NCBI RefSeq assembly: GCF_963678635.1 | Contig: NC_087066.1 | Span: 54,578,312-54,642,311, forward strand | DNA from: Symsagittifera roscoffensis | Lineage: Eukaryota; Xenacoelomorpha; Acoela; Convolutidae | Length of the DNA stretch: 64,000 bases | Reading direction: 5' to 3' | Shown here: piece after piece, positions 22,878 to 32,285 of the stretch | Layout of the letters: each line of letters opens with the position of its first letter | Numbering within the stretch: position 1 is the first letter of the stretch | The notes under the pieces: generated by a model | What the model was told of the DNA's origin: nothing | Databases searched by the model: none | Seen by the model: the letters and a program-made list of their open reading frames with translations, nothing else | Made by a program: the position numbers and the translations under genes

Positions 22878-23263
22878 ACAACCAGGTGGACATACATTTA
22901 AGATTAGGGGTTAATTAATGCCCAAATTTCCATTTTTGCTTTAACTACATAAGTTTAATATCTGAGCTTAATTCAGTGTTGTAAAATGCTTTATTCCTGT
23001 GGTTAATAAACACCATGATCGTCTTTCTTGATTTGTTTTCCGTGGTGGGTTTGTGTGAAACCACAAGATTATATTTTCCACCTTTTATAGATAAAATTTT
23101 ACTTTTTAATATATGTCCTTCATTATTCAAATTTGATAATAAGCCTTAGTATCCGAATGTAATTCAGGATTTTGAATATTTTCTTATTTTATATTGATGT
23201 TAAGCAAAATGGAATATGAACCAATTTTGAATTGGAACTGCCGAAATGCTGACCCAGCACCCG
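22878..23263 (+). repeat. Dispersed repeat R1, copy 2
   Basis: It matches 5352-5742 from ccaggtggacatacattt to gacccagcacccga in the same orientation. The neighbouring sequences on both sides differ from those of copy 1. Confidence 0.75.
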
Positions 23264-24263
23264 AGGAGTTCAAAAGAAAATTGCCTCTCAGGAAGAACAA
23301 CTAAAATCTGTAGTACAACCCTTGTCAATTGACGACGGGTAACAAGAACCCTAGGAATTTCCCCAGTCTAAATCAAAGATGGAACTGCAGAAGAACAGAG
23401 AAGTAAAACTGGATACTGAAAACCCTAGATTTATAACGAGTTTGAAGTATTCAATAAAACAAAACTACAACAGATGGAAACTTCATCCTTTACTGAAGTC
23501 GTCAACTCGACGACAATAGGAAAAGGCGATGATGCCTGTCGAGTTTATAGCCCAACAAGAAAAGGTGATAAACGAGGAAACCAACTTCTGGAAACTGAAT
23601 GAGAGAAGAGCAAGGCTAGATCCTGAAAGCAGGGGGAACGCAAGTTACCGTCCCATTTGAGGGAATAACTGCCTTCCCAAACTATGTAAGACCCAAGCAG
23701 AAAGAGCAAGACGCTATTGAAGAGCTTACAGACGGGATGAGCAGGCTGCGAATTAAGAATAAAATCAAGAAAAAAAATCGTCAAGTTACAACAAAAACTC
23801 GAGGCTTCACAGATGAAGATAGCGATCCTCAGAGCGTAAAATGTGGAGCTAGAAGCAGGAAGGAAGCTCTAGACGAAATTAAAAATACTACACGGACAAA
23901 AGACCATTGTCTTAATTGTTTATTTAACGACCCAATTCTAAATTGGAGCATTCCACTTGAACTAAAGCCTCTTTTCACTAAATCAGATTTTGACTGATTT
24001 AATCTTATTAGGACTATAAAAACTTGTTTTAAAAATCCACTACTTTTTAAATACTTGCCCAATTTTTGGACAAAATACTTGTCCAAAACTTTTTAAATAC
24101 TTGTCTAAATTCTCCTTGCTTTGATTAAGCAGAGATGCACCTGCAATATGATGCATCAAAGAGAGTAATATGAATTTTTAATCAGACAAAACTGAAGGCT
24201 GCGGTTTTAATCAAAGAAGATTAATAATTTAAAGATATTTGATTTGAAAAAAAAAACAAATAA
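23264..24263 (+). other. Degenerate Lys/Glu/Gln-rich coding-like remnant before the right LTR
   Basis: Plus-strand frames give charged stretches such as KMELQKNREVKLDTENPRF, EFIAQQEKVINEETNFWKLN and AERARR, interrupted by many stops and shifts, with an A-rich run (gaaaaaaaaaacaaa) just before the LTR. This looks like a decayed retroelement or coiled-coil coding region but no family can be named. The A-rich run could act as the polypurine tract. Confidence 0.35.
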
Positions 24264-24924
24264 AAACTAGTTGAAAATTCCCTTATAAGAAAGGGAGAAT
24301 AAAGGAGCAGGTGAAACCTGAATAATTAACGATTGAATCAGCCGCCGGTTTATGCCTACAAGCAAAAGGACTGGCCTCAAAACTTCAGTGTTTCATTTTT
24401 CTCAGTCAGCAGCAAGTCAGATCTCTTAACTTCTTTTTCAAAATAAATAATTTTTCTTTTCCACTTTAACAATAACATAAAACTAGCCTTTTTTCCAAAT
24501 AAAATAGAGAAAAAATTCTCGTTTAAAATTCGATAAAATTATAAATCGAGATACGCATAACTGAGGAAACCCGGACCATAAGACTACAGCAAGGACAATA
24601 CAGACGACCAATCAGAAGTGGACACAATCAAGGGTGATCCAAGAATACTAAACAATCATCGACCTTAGTAAGAAGATAAAATATTGATGAACAAAATAAC
24701 ATTAACTCAACCTCCCCTCATAGGTATATTTCTTTAAGCTGTTCGATTAGTTTATATAATCTTATAATCCTGTGCTTTGAATTTAACCAGCTATTAAAAT
24801 CATACCTTTTCTAACTATTGTTTCTACTCTAACTTTTGTCAAGACAAATTGACGATCTAAGGTGAGAATTATAACTAAGGATAAAAAATACTAAGCAATC
24901 AACCAGCAATGACCGCTTAGTAAA
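24264..24924 (+). repeat. LTR-like repeat L1, right copy
   Basis: Direct repeat of 8416-9102, ending at the same cgcttagtaaa. The sequence after it (ttatactttaaaattt) is unlike the primer-site region that follows the left copy, as expected for a 3' LTR. Confidence 0.75.
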
Positions 24925-25301
24925 TTATACTTTAAAATTTGAATTTTACGGTAATCTAGGTGTGATTTTCAGTTTAAAGTTGTCGAGAATGGATTGTCGC
25001 CAAATTCTAACGTCGGAAAAATCTAGCTGCAATGGGTGCTACTGAAATGGATCATAGTTGGCATATTACATCTATTGACGGTAATAACCCGTGTAAGGCA
25101 AATAATGGGCTCAGATTTCGGGCTCGTGTTAGTAGAATTGCCGCCAAATGAAATTCAAAGTGGAAGTTAGCGAAATTGGTCGAATTCTATACTGTCGGTC
25201 GCGGAAAAAAAAACAAATTATACAGAGCCGTTAGCTTTAAAAAAGAGATTTTTAAATTGGACATGCCGTTCAGACGCGTGATGAAAAATCCCTTTGCTCT
25301 G
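24925..25301 (+). pseudogene. Left half of an ORF interrupted by element B
   Basis: A plus-strand frame from about 25164 (GRGKKNKLYRAVSF, DMPFRRVMKNPFAL) runs to the insertion point at 25301. On the far side of element B the same frame continues from 38662 for about 24 codons (AAKGFNYVPLELAR) to a stop near 38737. Thus a basic protein-coding-like frame was open across the target site before insertion. I recognise no family; it may be host or older mobile DNA. Confidence 0.45.
25297..25301 (+). repeat. Target site duplication CTCTG, left
   Basis: Identical to 38657-38661 directly outside the other LTR; 5 bp is within the 4-6 bp range of Ty3-like integrases. Confidence 0.85.
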
Positions 25302-25738
25302 TGTTTTATACCTTTACTGGCTATAATCGTTTTGTTGATTGCGGAATGCTTTGTATTCTAGAGTGTTGAAGTATGTATGTTGGATGTGCGGTCTAGGCTA
25401 GTGAATCTTTGTGCTTTGTGATGCGCTTTGTGATGTCAGTTTCTACCTTCTAAGGAACTGGTTTTTCTGTTCAATTAAGAGTATGTGTTACTAGTTGAAT
25501 TGTCTCCTTTTCGCGAGCTCCTGATTATAATGACTCTCTCAATCTTCCTGAACTAATCATCAGTTTATTGTTTACATTAAACAAATATAATTTAACACTT
25601 TCACATTGACATTTGGAATAGCAATTGAATATTTAATATGCTCCAATTATGGTAATTAGTTAAGGATGACTAATGTAGGCGAGTAGCACTGTTAATTAGT
25701 TAAGAATGACTAACATAGGCGAGTAGCACTATGTTACA
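25302..25738 (-). repeat. 3' LTR of element B
   Basis: On the minus strand it starts TGTAACATAG and ends near TATAAAACA. It contains two tandem copies of a ~40-bp U3 block (AGTGCTACTCGCC, TTAGTCATTCTTAAC). It aligns along its whole length with 38221-38656. One block near 25410 differs (ttgtgctttgtgatg against caactcaggg), apparently a local duplication of the following gctttgtgatg. Confidence 0.9.
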
Positions 25739-26104
25739 CTTACACACTTGTTGATTCTTCCCTGGCGGCTAATTATGGAGGAGGGCAAAGATCGATGGAT
25801 AAATGAATCATTAACTTAACTGAGCATTTTGATTAATTTACTGCATTTGTATGTCAAGTGAGAGTTGCACGAGCACTTTATAATTTTAAGTATAAATTTA
25901 ACTAGACTAAATAGGCGATATTCGCAACTAGATTAGAGTGGAACTCAAATATACGCAAATGGTTGTCCCTAATACACATAATTTTAAGTGGTATTTAAAT
26001 CTTTTAGTAGCAATATTATACTTTCAAACAACAGTTAATGGAAGCCACGTAGTCAATCTCATGGGTGATGTATGAATGTGAGTTCAATGAATACCAGTAA
26101 CTGG
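25739..26104 (-). other. 3' non-coding region between env and 3' LTR of element B
   Basis: No coding frame. A polypurine tract should lie next to the LTR at 25739-25800; the best purine-rich piece on the minus strand is CCAGGGAAGAA, which is weak. Confidence 0.4.
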
Positions 26105-28411
26105 TCAAATTTGGCTTAAGCTCTCCTCTCTTTCTGTGTTCGGACTTGTATTTTGTTCGAAGTTCCCGTTTACTACCCCCATTGACGAGCAAACTGATGT
26201 CCGTATGGATAAGGCTTTCGGTGTCTGACAGGCTTCCAATTCTCCTTGGGTCAGGACCATATACTTTTCACGAATCTTTGATCCGTGTTCCACAAATTCA
26301 TTTCGATGCGCTGCTGCTACTGACAGAACCGGTTTGAGCTGTATGTTGCCGGCATTGGACTTAACGAATTTTGGAGTCAGTCTTCTGAAGATTGCAAACC
26401 GATGATATAGGTACATGATGAGTGCATGCAGGACAAGATTCCCCAAAAAGACTATTGCTGTCAATGTAAGGGAAAGCCGTAATGGTACATACTGTTCCAT
26501 TTTGTCCACAAGGCTAGGTTTGAGCAATCGCATATTGTGTGCTATGGGTTTTGCTATCTCGTTCAGCTGATCGACTTTTGTCAGGTGTGGACTGTCTATG
26601 AGTTTCGCTTTAACATCTGAGTAATTTTACTCCGGCGTCAGTTTTGGATTCGTAGTATGGTAGGTCTGATAAGTCTGGCAGTTCTGTAATCAAGTGTGCT
26701 AAAGGGTCCGGTAGGGATACGCTGATTCGTTTGGCAGGGATTTTGTCGCAGCTATCTAAATCCGGTCTGATCTTTATGTCTTTGCTTATTAACTGTGTCC
26801 CACAGTCCAATGTTATTAAGCAGATATTACAGCCGGGGTGGTCTTCTCGTTTGGGAGTATTCAGTTCGTCAAGACTGTACTCCCGCAAGGAGAACGCAGC
26901 ACTGGCTGAGGTAATTAACCAAATTCCATATCCAAGGCTGGTCGCTTTCTCCGGCGTTGGGAGGAGGATCTTTTCAGTCTCGCAAACCGTCAGCGCTGTC
27001 GTGGAGTGGAAATATAGCGTTGCCAGGCATGATGATTGTCCCAAGTGTGTCTCCATTGTCTGGTGACAGATCCGGTACGTCGAGGTTCCAAGGCAATTAG
27101 CGTACTGCTCTTCTGTCAGAACTGTTGTTTCCATGGAGTCCTCCGATATGGCCAAATAGGATCTTTCAAATTTTATGGCTTCGGTTGGATCGGCTTGTGG
27201 CATAGGTATCACCTGTGCCCGGTATATCTGGAAAGCTGTTTGACTCGATGCATATGGTATTGCCAGATTGAGCAGAAGTCCTTCCTCAATTGTCGTGACA
27301 TCGCGAAGCAGTTTCGCGTCATAATATGAGTGGATATCGCTTGGCGGTATTGCAAGGGTCAAACGGTGGTGTTCTTTTTTTTGACTTTTATATACAGCGT
27401 CTATGACCGCCCACAGTGATTCTCGAGGTACTAGAGACATCGGTAATCGTTGATCCAGCAGAGTTGGTATCGAATTTAATACATTTGTCTTAGGGGCATA
27501 GAGGGCAGTTTTTTATAGCTTGCTATATCTGCATAGACTACGTTTAGTAGTGATGCTGCCGTATCAAAGTTGAAATTTATTTGCTGATTCGAGAATAGCG
27601 TTCGTGTGCAGTCTCGCAGAATGTGGAAATTTCCTTGAATTGTAGCAAACTGTTCTTCGATTATTTTCCAGTTCCTATTTTGATTTTCTATGGTTTGTTG
27701 TTGAATCGCTCTGATTTCAGACAACTCAATGGAAATCATAAAGAACTTCTCATTGCTTGATGATTTAATTTCAGACACATAGTCAGTGAGTGCCATTGAG
27801 TACTGTTCCAAAGTCTCGATGTTCTTTGCATTGGCTTGGGCCTGGTCCTGGCATGATCCAAAAATTCCCATAATTCCGCATCCTCCTGAATTGCCCATCA
27901 TTACTCCAGAGCCAAATAGGCCAATTCCGGCGATGGCCGCTGCTGCAATTAGTGGAGCTCCCTGGCGGGTACGTGTGGAATCTGGCTGGTTTTTGTTGAG
28001 GAAGCGGGACGTGTCCGTTCTAATGGTCTGAGCTTCTTGCTTTGCTGCTTCAGCCTTATCCTCGATCATGTCCAGTAGCCAGTCGAGATTGAATGGGTCT
28101 GTCTTTGAATTAAAGTTCGTGGAAAAATCTAGAGGGCACCCTATAGAGGGTGTTCGCCATTTCTCCGAAAGTTTGACGAGGTACTTCCTCATTGCTGTCT
28201 TCAGCGTGAAATTGTACTTTGGAAAAGGGATAAGGAACTGGACATTTACAAACTTCTCTGCCAGTATGATCTTACTCTCCTTGTGGAAGATTATCCCAGA
28301 TGAAAAAACATCGTCGTAGGATGCCAAAGTACTGCCTATTTGTAGGAAGAGTAGCAATAATTGCATTGTCCCTTCGTGGTATAGAGTAATGCTCCTAGTT
28401 AGTTTTGGCAA
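26105..28411 (-). pseudogene. env: Envelope-like (F-type) glycoprotein pseudogene of element B
   Basis: From ATG 28411, or more likely the internal ATG giving signal peptide MQLLLLFLQIGSTLAS, the frame encodes the region FLIPFPKYNFT. It then has a Cys-bearing DFSTNF segment, a would-be cleavage site where RTRQ replaces the basic RQRR of copy A, a Gly/Ala-rich fusion-peptide-like segment, and a long heptad helix ending in RDCTRTLF. The second frame (27440-26610) holds the Cys-rich domain (CLGTSTYRIC, SSCLATLYF, GCNICLITLDCG). The third (26533-26105) has a transmembrane helix (LTLTAIVFLGNLVLHALIM) and a cytoplasmic tail. The three frames differ, so at least two frameshifted zones exist (near 27490 and 26600). 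The overall plan is that of F-like class I fusion proteins of errantiviruses; 3' position in the element fits. Confidence 0.8.
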
Positions 28412-28510
28412 TGTGACCTTTGTCTATGGGGTCTCGTAGATGGTTGAGTAATTGGTGTCGTGGTGTCCGCACCAGACGTTCGATTGTAGTTCAGAGATTT
28501 GTGAAAAAGG

Positions 28511-28901
28511 CTACTGTGGTAGTTCGAAAATTACAGAGTAGTTGATGTCGTCGAGATCGAAGTAGGCGCTTGTCTGCAAGGTGAAAATTGTTTCCGTGAG
28601 TTCTGCGGTCGTATTGAAACGGCAGGTAACTATCATGCGCAGATCACTACCCAACAAATATGCGATTATGATCAGAACTGTTGGATCTTCACTAGAAAAA
28701 ACAGTACACTTCTCCGCATATGTGATTCACGTTGATCTCGCTAAAACCGATTAGGTCAATATTATATGGGATTGCAGAAAGTAGATCTGAGTTTATGATT
28801 GACTGCAATAGATGTTTGAATTGTTCGCTATTCATGAGCAAGGTTTCTGTTAGTGTAGACGGGAAGTTTGTTCGTTGGTTGTCAAGTTTCGATTTTGTCA
28901 A
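28511..28901 (-). pseudogene. Sense accessory ORF between pol and env, frameshifted
   Basis: A frame from ATG 28901 (MTKSKLDNQR) runs through NSEQFKHLLQSIINSDL and IDLIGFSEINVNHI, then hits a stop at 28692. One base shift near 28697, at an A-run, opens a continuing frame (SSEDPTVLIIIAYLLGSDL, CRFNTTAELTETIF, YFDLDDINYSVIFEL) to TAG 28513-28511. Together about 130 residues, acidic, with a hydrophobic VLIIIAYLL stretch. I know no homologue. Position just upstream of env on the same strand suggests an accessory gene of the element. Confidence 0.45.
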
Positions 28902-29112
28902 TTTTGATTTGAATGCTTATTTCACTCTGTGGGCATCGTGGCATTTACTTTTGTATCGGTTAAACAGGATGTTCAAAGAGCAGGTTTCAAGTTTCAGTCG
29001 AGTTGGCATTTAAGTTAGTGAAAATTTTCGGTGACCTTTGTTGTTTGAAACGAATTGTCATTCAGGTTCAGTTTTTCTATTTAATCATTAAATTCAAGCT
29101 ACTGAAGAAATA

Positions 29113-29484
29113 ATGCAACTCGAAAACGTCTTGCTGTTGCGATTTGCCAGCATAATGGGGTTTTGGGCCGACAATCTGCCTGACAATGTTTCTCAAAATG
29201 AATTGCACGTGGTCTTAGATGAAATTAGAATTTTTGAGGAGCATTTGGAGGATATGCTTGCCACATATCTAGGCCGGGATTTGTTTTATGTATGCCTGGC
29301 AGTCCGCGGGGTGGTGTATGTGCCCTCCTTCTTCGCTGACTTGAATGAGTCGCTGATTCGAGCTGTTGCTCCGATTCTGCCGGCTGATACGCTGAGTCAG
29401 CTGGAGACTGAACTAGAGGAATACATATACATCGCGGATGTAGTTTCAGAATTGTACGGTGTACGTGCGCGACAATTGGAATAA
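29113..29484 (+). CDS. Antisense 123-aa acidic ORF inside element B
   Basis: A complete ATG-to-TAA frame on the strand opposite to gag-pol-env. The protein is acidic and helical (MQLENVLLLRF, LHVVLDEIRIFEEHLEDML, LSQLETELEEYIYIADVVSEL) with no cysteines suggestive of metal binding beyond one. No family recognised. It stays open while most element B genes are broken, and it has a purine-rich Kozak-like context (gaagaaataatg). It lies between the antisense JmjC-like gene and the sense accessory ORF, so it may be a second antisense gene of the element or of a captured host segment. Confidence 0.5.
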   Translation: MQLENVLLLRFASIMGFWADNLPDNVSQNELHVVLDEIRIFEEHLEDMLATYLGRDLFYVCLAVRGVVYVPSFFADLNESLIRAVAPILPADTLSQLETELEEYIYIADVVSELYGVRARQLE

Positions 29485-30126
29485 CTCAAAACTCTTTAAA
29501 CTTCATTTAACTTTTAATCTGGATTTTGTACATAGTCTTCAATTTTAATTTATCTTCTATTTCTCATGTTTTTTGTTTCTGTTGAGTCAGAATAGACAAT
29601 GGTATCGCGAAGTGTTTTGGTATTATCCATGATAAACATTTAAACTAAATTAACTTGAATTTCGTAAAATTCAGCAGCTGAATGAATTGGGCTAAAGTTC
29701 TTTTTAAATTGAGTTTCGACAGGTAAAACGTTCTTGAGTTGAGTAAGACAGTGAACAACCTCTTTTTTTTCAGTTTGTGATGTGTTTTTCAGTTGCATTT
29801 GGCAACACATCGGTGTTTTGTTGCCAAAATTGCAGTTTCGTTGAGTCTTCTGCTATGGTGTTTGCTATGCTTTGTGGCTAGCGTTGTGCTTTATCTACTA
29901 GATGAGTAGATTGAACTTGTTTACTTGAACTAGATTGAACTGGTCTACTTGAATTAGTACAGTTGTAGAGTTAAAATTAGCCGTTATGTTAAATCTTTTG
30001 GGTAAAATGTTTTGAATTTTAAATTTGTTAACACGTGCCTATTAACTTTGTTTAGTTTTCTTGCAGTTACTTTACCGTTTACTGTTAATTCAATTTTGTA
30101 CTTTTTCAGATTGATTTGTTTTGAAG
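29485..30126. other. Spacer between the two antisense genes
   Basis: T-rich plus strand with no clear coding frame. If the JmjC-like gene has its own promoter it should lie here; I see a possible acceptor (tttcag at 30105-30110) 17 bases before its ATG, hinting at an upstream non-coding exon. Confidence 0.35.
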
Positions 30127-31240
30127 ATGTTGACACGAAAGCGGAGTGTTCCTTTGAAGGAAAAAATTATAAAGTTTTTGAGTGTTCATCGGAGAGAGCG
30201 GCTTGTCGAACTGGGTTGGAAAAAAGTACCTTTTCTTCGTGCGAATGGTGTCACGTCCTGGGACCAGCTGAAGATCGTGGCCAATTCGGAAGGATTGGAA
30301 AATGTTTTTTTCGGAAAGTGGATGAGGTAACAATCCCGTTGCAGTTGCCGATTCAAAGCTCTGCGAAGTGGATGAACATTTCCTTGAGTGCGTTGCTGGT
30401 ATTAGAGAGAACTCTGAAATCTCAACACGAATTGATTGCTTTCCTCTGGAGGATGGGAGTTCCAGGAAGTATCAGGATCTTCATTGCATTGCCACAGATT
30501 TAAATACAGATTCTGCCGCATGTAGTTTAACTCTCAGGGATTTAATGCCATTTACTGCCCCTAAAAATCTTATCGTCGTCAAACAGGACGCCATTGGGAG
30601 TAATGGTTGCTGGTGGACCGACGGACATATTAAGGTGGGAGGAGGAGACAGTATTTCGTATACGCCGCTGGGTTCGAAATTATTTCTGATTTGCCGGCGT
30701 GGTCATTTTTCTGCCAAATTCGAGTGATTGATGCGTGATCCCTGGTATTTCATGCATTACATAGAGACTGGGCCTCAAAATAACAATATTCCACATGTTT
30801 GGTTTTATATCCCATCGAAAAACCATTTTCTGTGCCAACCTGCCTGTTGTAGCCACGCTGTGTTAACTTGTGACTCTCCCGCGATTGTAACTGGCTGGGA
30901 GGCCCTGGACTTGGATGACAGCGCACGGATCAATACCGTTTTGAGTTGTTACGGACAGGGGCTGAGGAGAGGGACTTGGAAGAGTCTGATTACCAAGTTT
31001 GGCTTGGAGAAGATGTTAACTGAATTGAGGACCCTCAAGAAGTCAAACACGAACGTCTTTGAACATCTCGAGTATTTGAATTCGTTGTAGATCGATGTTG
31101 GTACAGCAGCTGATGAAGCGTCTTCGAGTGCTGGAATTTCAAAGCGAGGCAGGCCTTCCGGCCCATCAAAGAAAGCCAAACGTGCATTCAACCTTCCCGG
31201 AAGAGAGGAAAGTTATTCAAAGAAACAGAATCCGTTATGA
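30127..31240 (+). pseudogene. Antisense JmjC-domain (KDM2/KDM7-like) gene inside element B
   Basis: From ATG 30127 a basic N-terminus (MLTRKRSVPLKEK) leads, after a one-base shift near 30323, into a frame that reads to TGA 31238-31240 with only two internal stops (TGA 30725-30727, TAG 31088-31090). Residues GCWWTDGHIKVGGG (about 30606-30650) followed by LGSKLFLIC match the GCYTDFHIDFGG...GEKIFYLI core of KDM2/PHF8 JmjC domains. CCSHAVLTCDS (about 30847-30885) matches their second iron histidine, HAVLTPVD. In place of the HxD aspartate there is lysine, so iron binding is probably lost. The C-terminus has KRGRPSGPSKKAKR, an AT-hook/nuclear-localisation-like motif. JmjC proteins of this class remove methyl groups from histone lysines. 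It lies between pol and env on the opposite strand. Confidence 0.6.
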
Positions 31241-31853
31241 AATTGTTATGTGATGTTGAACAGTAACTTGTCAGACGTAGAAGAGTGTTCTTAATTGTTT
31301 TTGTTACCATTTTTGGCAGTGCTTAACTTATAATGTCATCATGATGTTTCATAAATTGGTCAGTAAACGTGAGAGTACTTTGGTTAAAATTGATTGTTAA
31401 TGTGCATTTAAAGTAAAATTGAATACTCGCGTGACGACTTTTTTGAGATTAAGTTAACAATGTGCGAAGTAAATGCTCTGAGGGGTTGGAAGAACAGTAG
31501 CCAATCATCATTAAAAGTTTGGAATATTTTCAGGCGTAGTTTTGACATGCGAAAGTTGTACTTCAATTTTTTTTTTAAATTCATTTTTCATTTTTTTTCG
31601 AAGAACTATTTTGTTGCGTTACAATTGTTGATTGAGTTGTTTTCATTGTGCCTGGATGTTACTTTTGGGATCGTTGGTCTCATAGTGTCATTTCAGAATT
31701 GTGTGTGTGCAGGATGTGAGGAGTTTACATCAAAATCAGTTTTGATATTTTATAACTGCTTTCGGAAATAGACACGTTATCATCGTTTTTTTTCTTTGAC
31801 AATACTGTAGTGTGTGTGGCTATTTACACATCCGCCTGGTTGTTATTATTTTG
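31241..31853. other. Convergent intergenic region between JmjC-like gene and macro-domain end
   Basis: The plus-strand JmjC-like gene and the minus-strand integrase-macro frame converge here, so both 3' ends should lie in this 0.6 kb. A plus-strand hydrophobic frame of 103 codons (31460-31771) with ATG exists but is Phe/Leu-rich and T-rich, which is expected by chance in this composition. No AATAAA is obvious on the plus strand. Confidence 0.35.
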
Positions 31854-32285
31854 TTAAACGTATATGAAGACTTTGATGTCTGTTTTTCGGAAAACGTCGA
31901 AAATTATGTTAAAAACTGAATAATCTTGCAGTTTATCCAGTCCACATCCTATCTTGGGAAGTGCAATTTGTTTTATCCCTTGCTCGATTAGCTGTTTCTT
32001 CATGCAGCGGAGGCTGCGTGTGAGGTCATAATAGGACGGTTTTTTGAAATATTGCGGTTTGTCACTAGATTGAATATTGATTTGTTTTGAGAAGGAATAA
32101 GCATTGAAACTGAGGCCCCAACTTGTGGTGTTTCGATCGACTTCAACGTGGGCTGTAGTGCTGGGTAGGCGTCGCGAATTTGCTGTGCTATTCCCTTGCT
32201 CATCTGGAAGTCACTAGAGACACAATGAGCGATGGAGCCTGGGAAATTCATCAGGTCTCCTGTGCCAAATATGACATTTGCTTCT
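31854..32285 (-). other. Macro domain (TARG1/OARD1-type) at pol C-terminus
   Basis: The first frame gives FGTGDLMNFPGSIAHCVSSD and FQMSKGIAQQIRDAYP. These are the GDLF..., AHCVS and MGxGIA ADP-ribose-binding landmarks of the macro fold, closest to human TARG1/OARD1. After the shift near 32050 the other frame gives ALPKIGCGLDKLQ, the equivalent of the MPRIGCGLDRLQ loop, and a final strand (IKVFIYV) directly before the stop. Total length is about 140 residues, a full minimal macro domain. TARG1-type enzymes remove ADP-ribose from acidic side chains; in this class a Lys and an Asp take part, and the Asp of GCGLD is present. Confidence 0.8.

Larger units (their letters stand above)
8416..24924 (+). 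mobile_element. Plus-strand LTR retrotransposon with expanded leader and lost RT/integrase
   Basis: Two direct repeats of about 660-690 bp (8416-9102 and 24264-24924) bound 15 kb that contains, in order, a leader, a higher-order satellite, two related small ORFs, a gag remnant, an aspartic protease remnant, a second tandem array and copy 2 of R1. Order and orientation fit an LTR element in the plus direction that lost RT, RNase H and integrase. I could not identify a convincing target duplication, and an R1 repeat also sits upstream of the left LTR. A tandem pair of elements sharing an LTR is therefore an alternative reading. Confidence 0.6.

Noticed and set aside
31460-31771. 103-codon Phe/Leu-rich plus-strand frame as a membrane protein
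   Set aside because: T-rich DNA makes hydrophobic frames common; no signal or conserved feature, and it lies between two converging genes.
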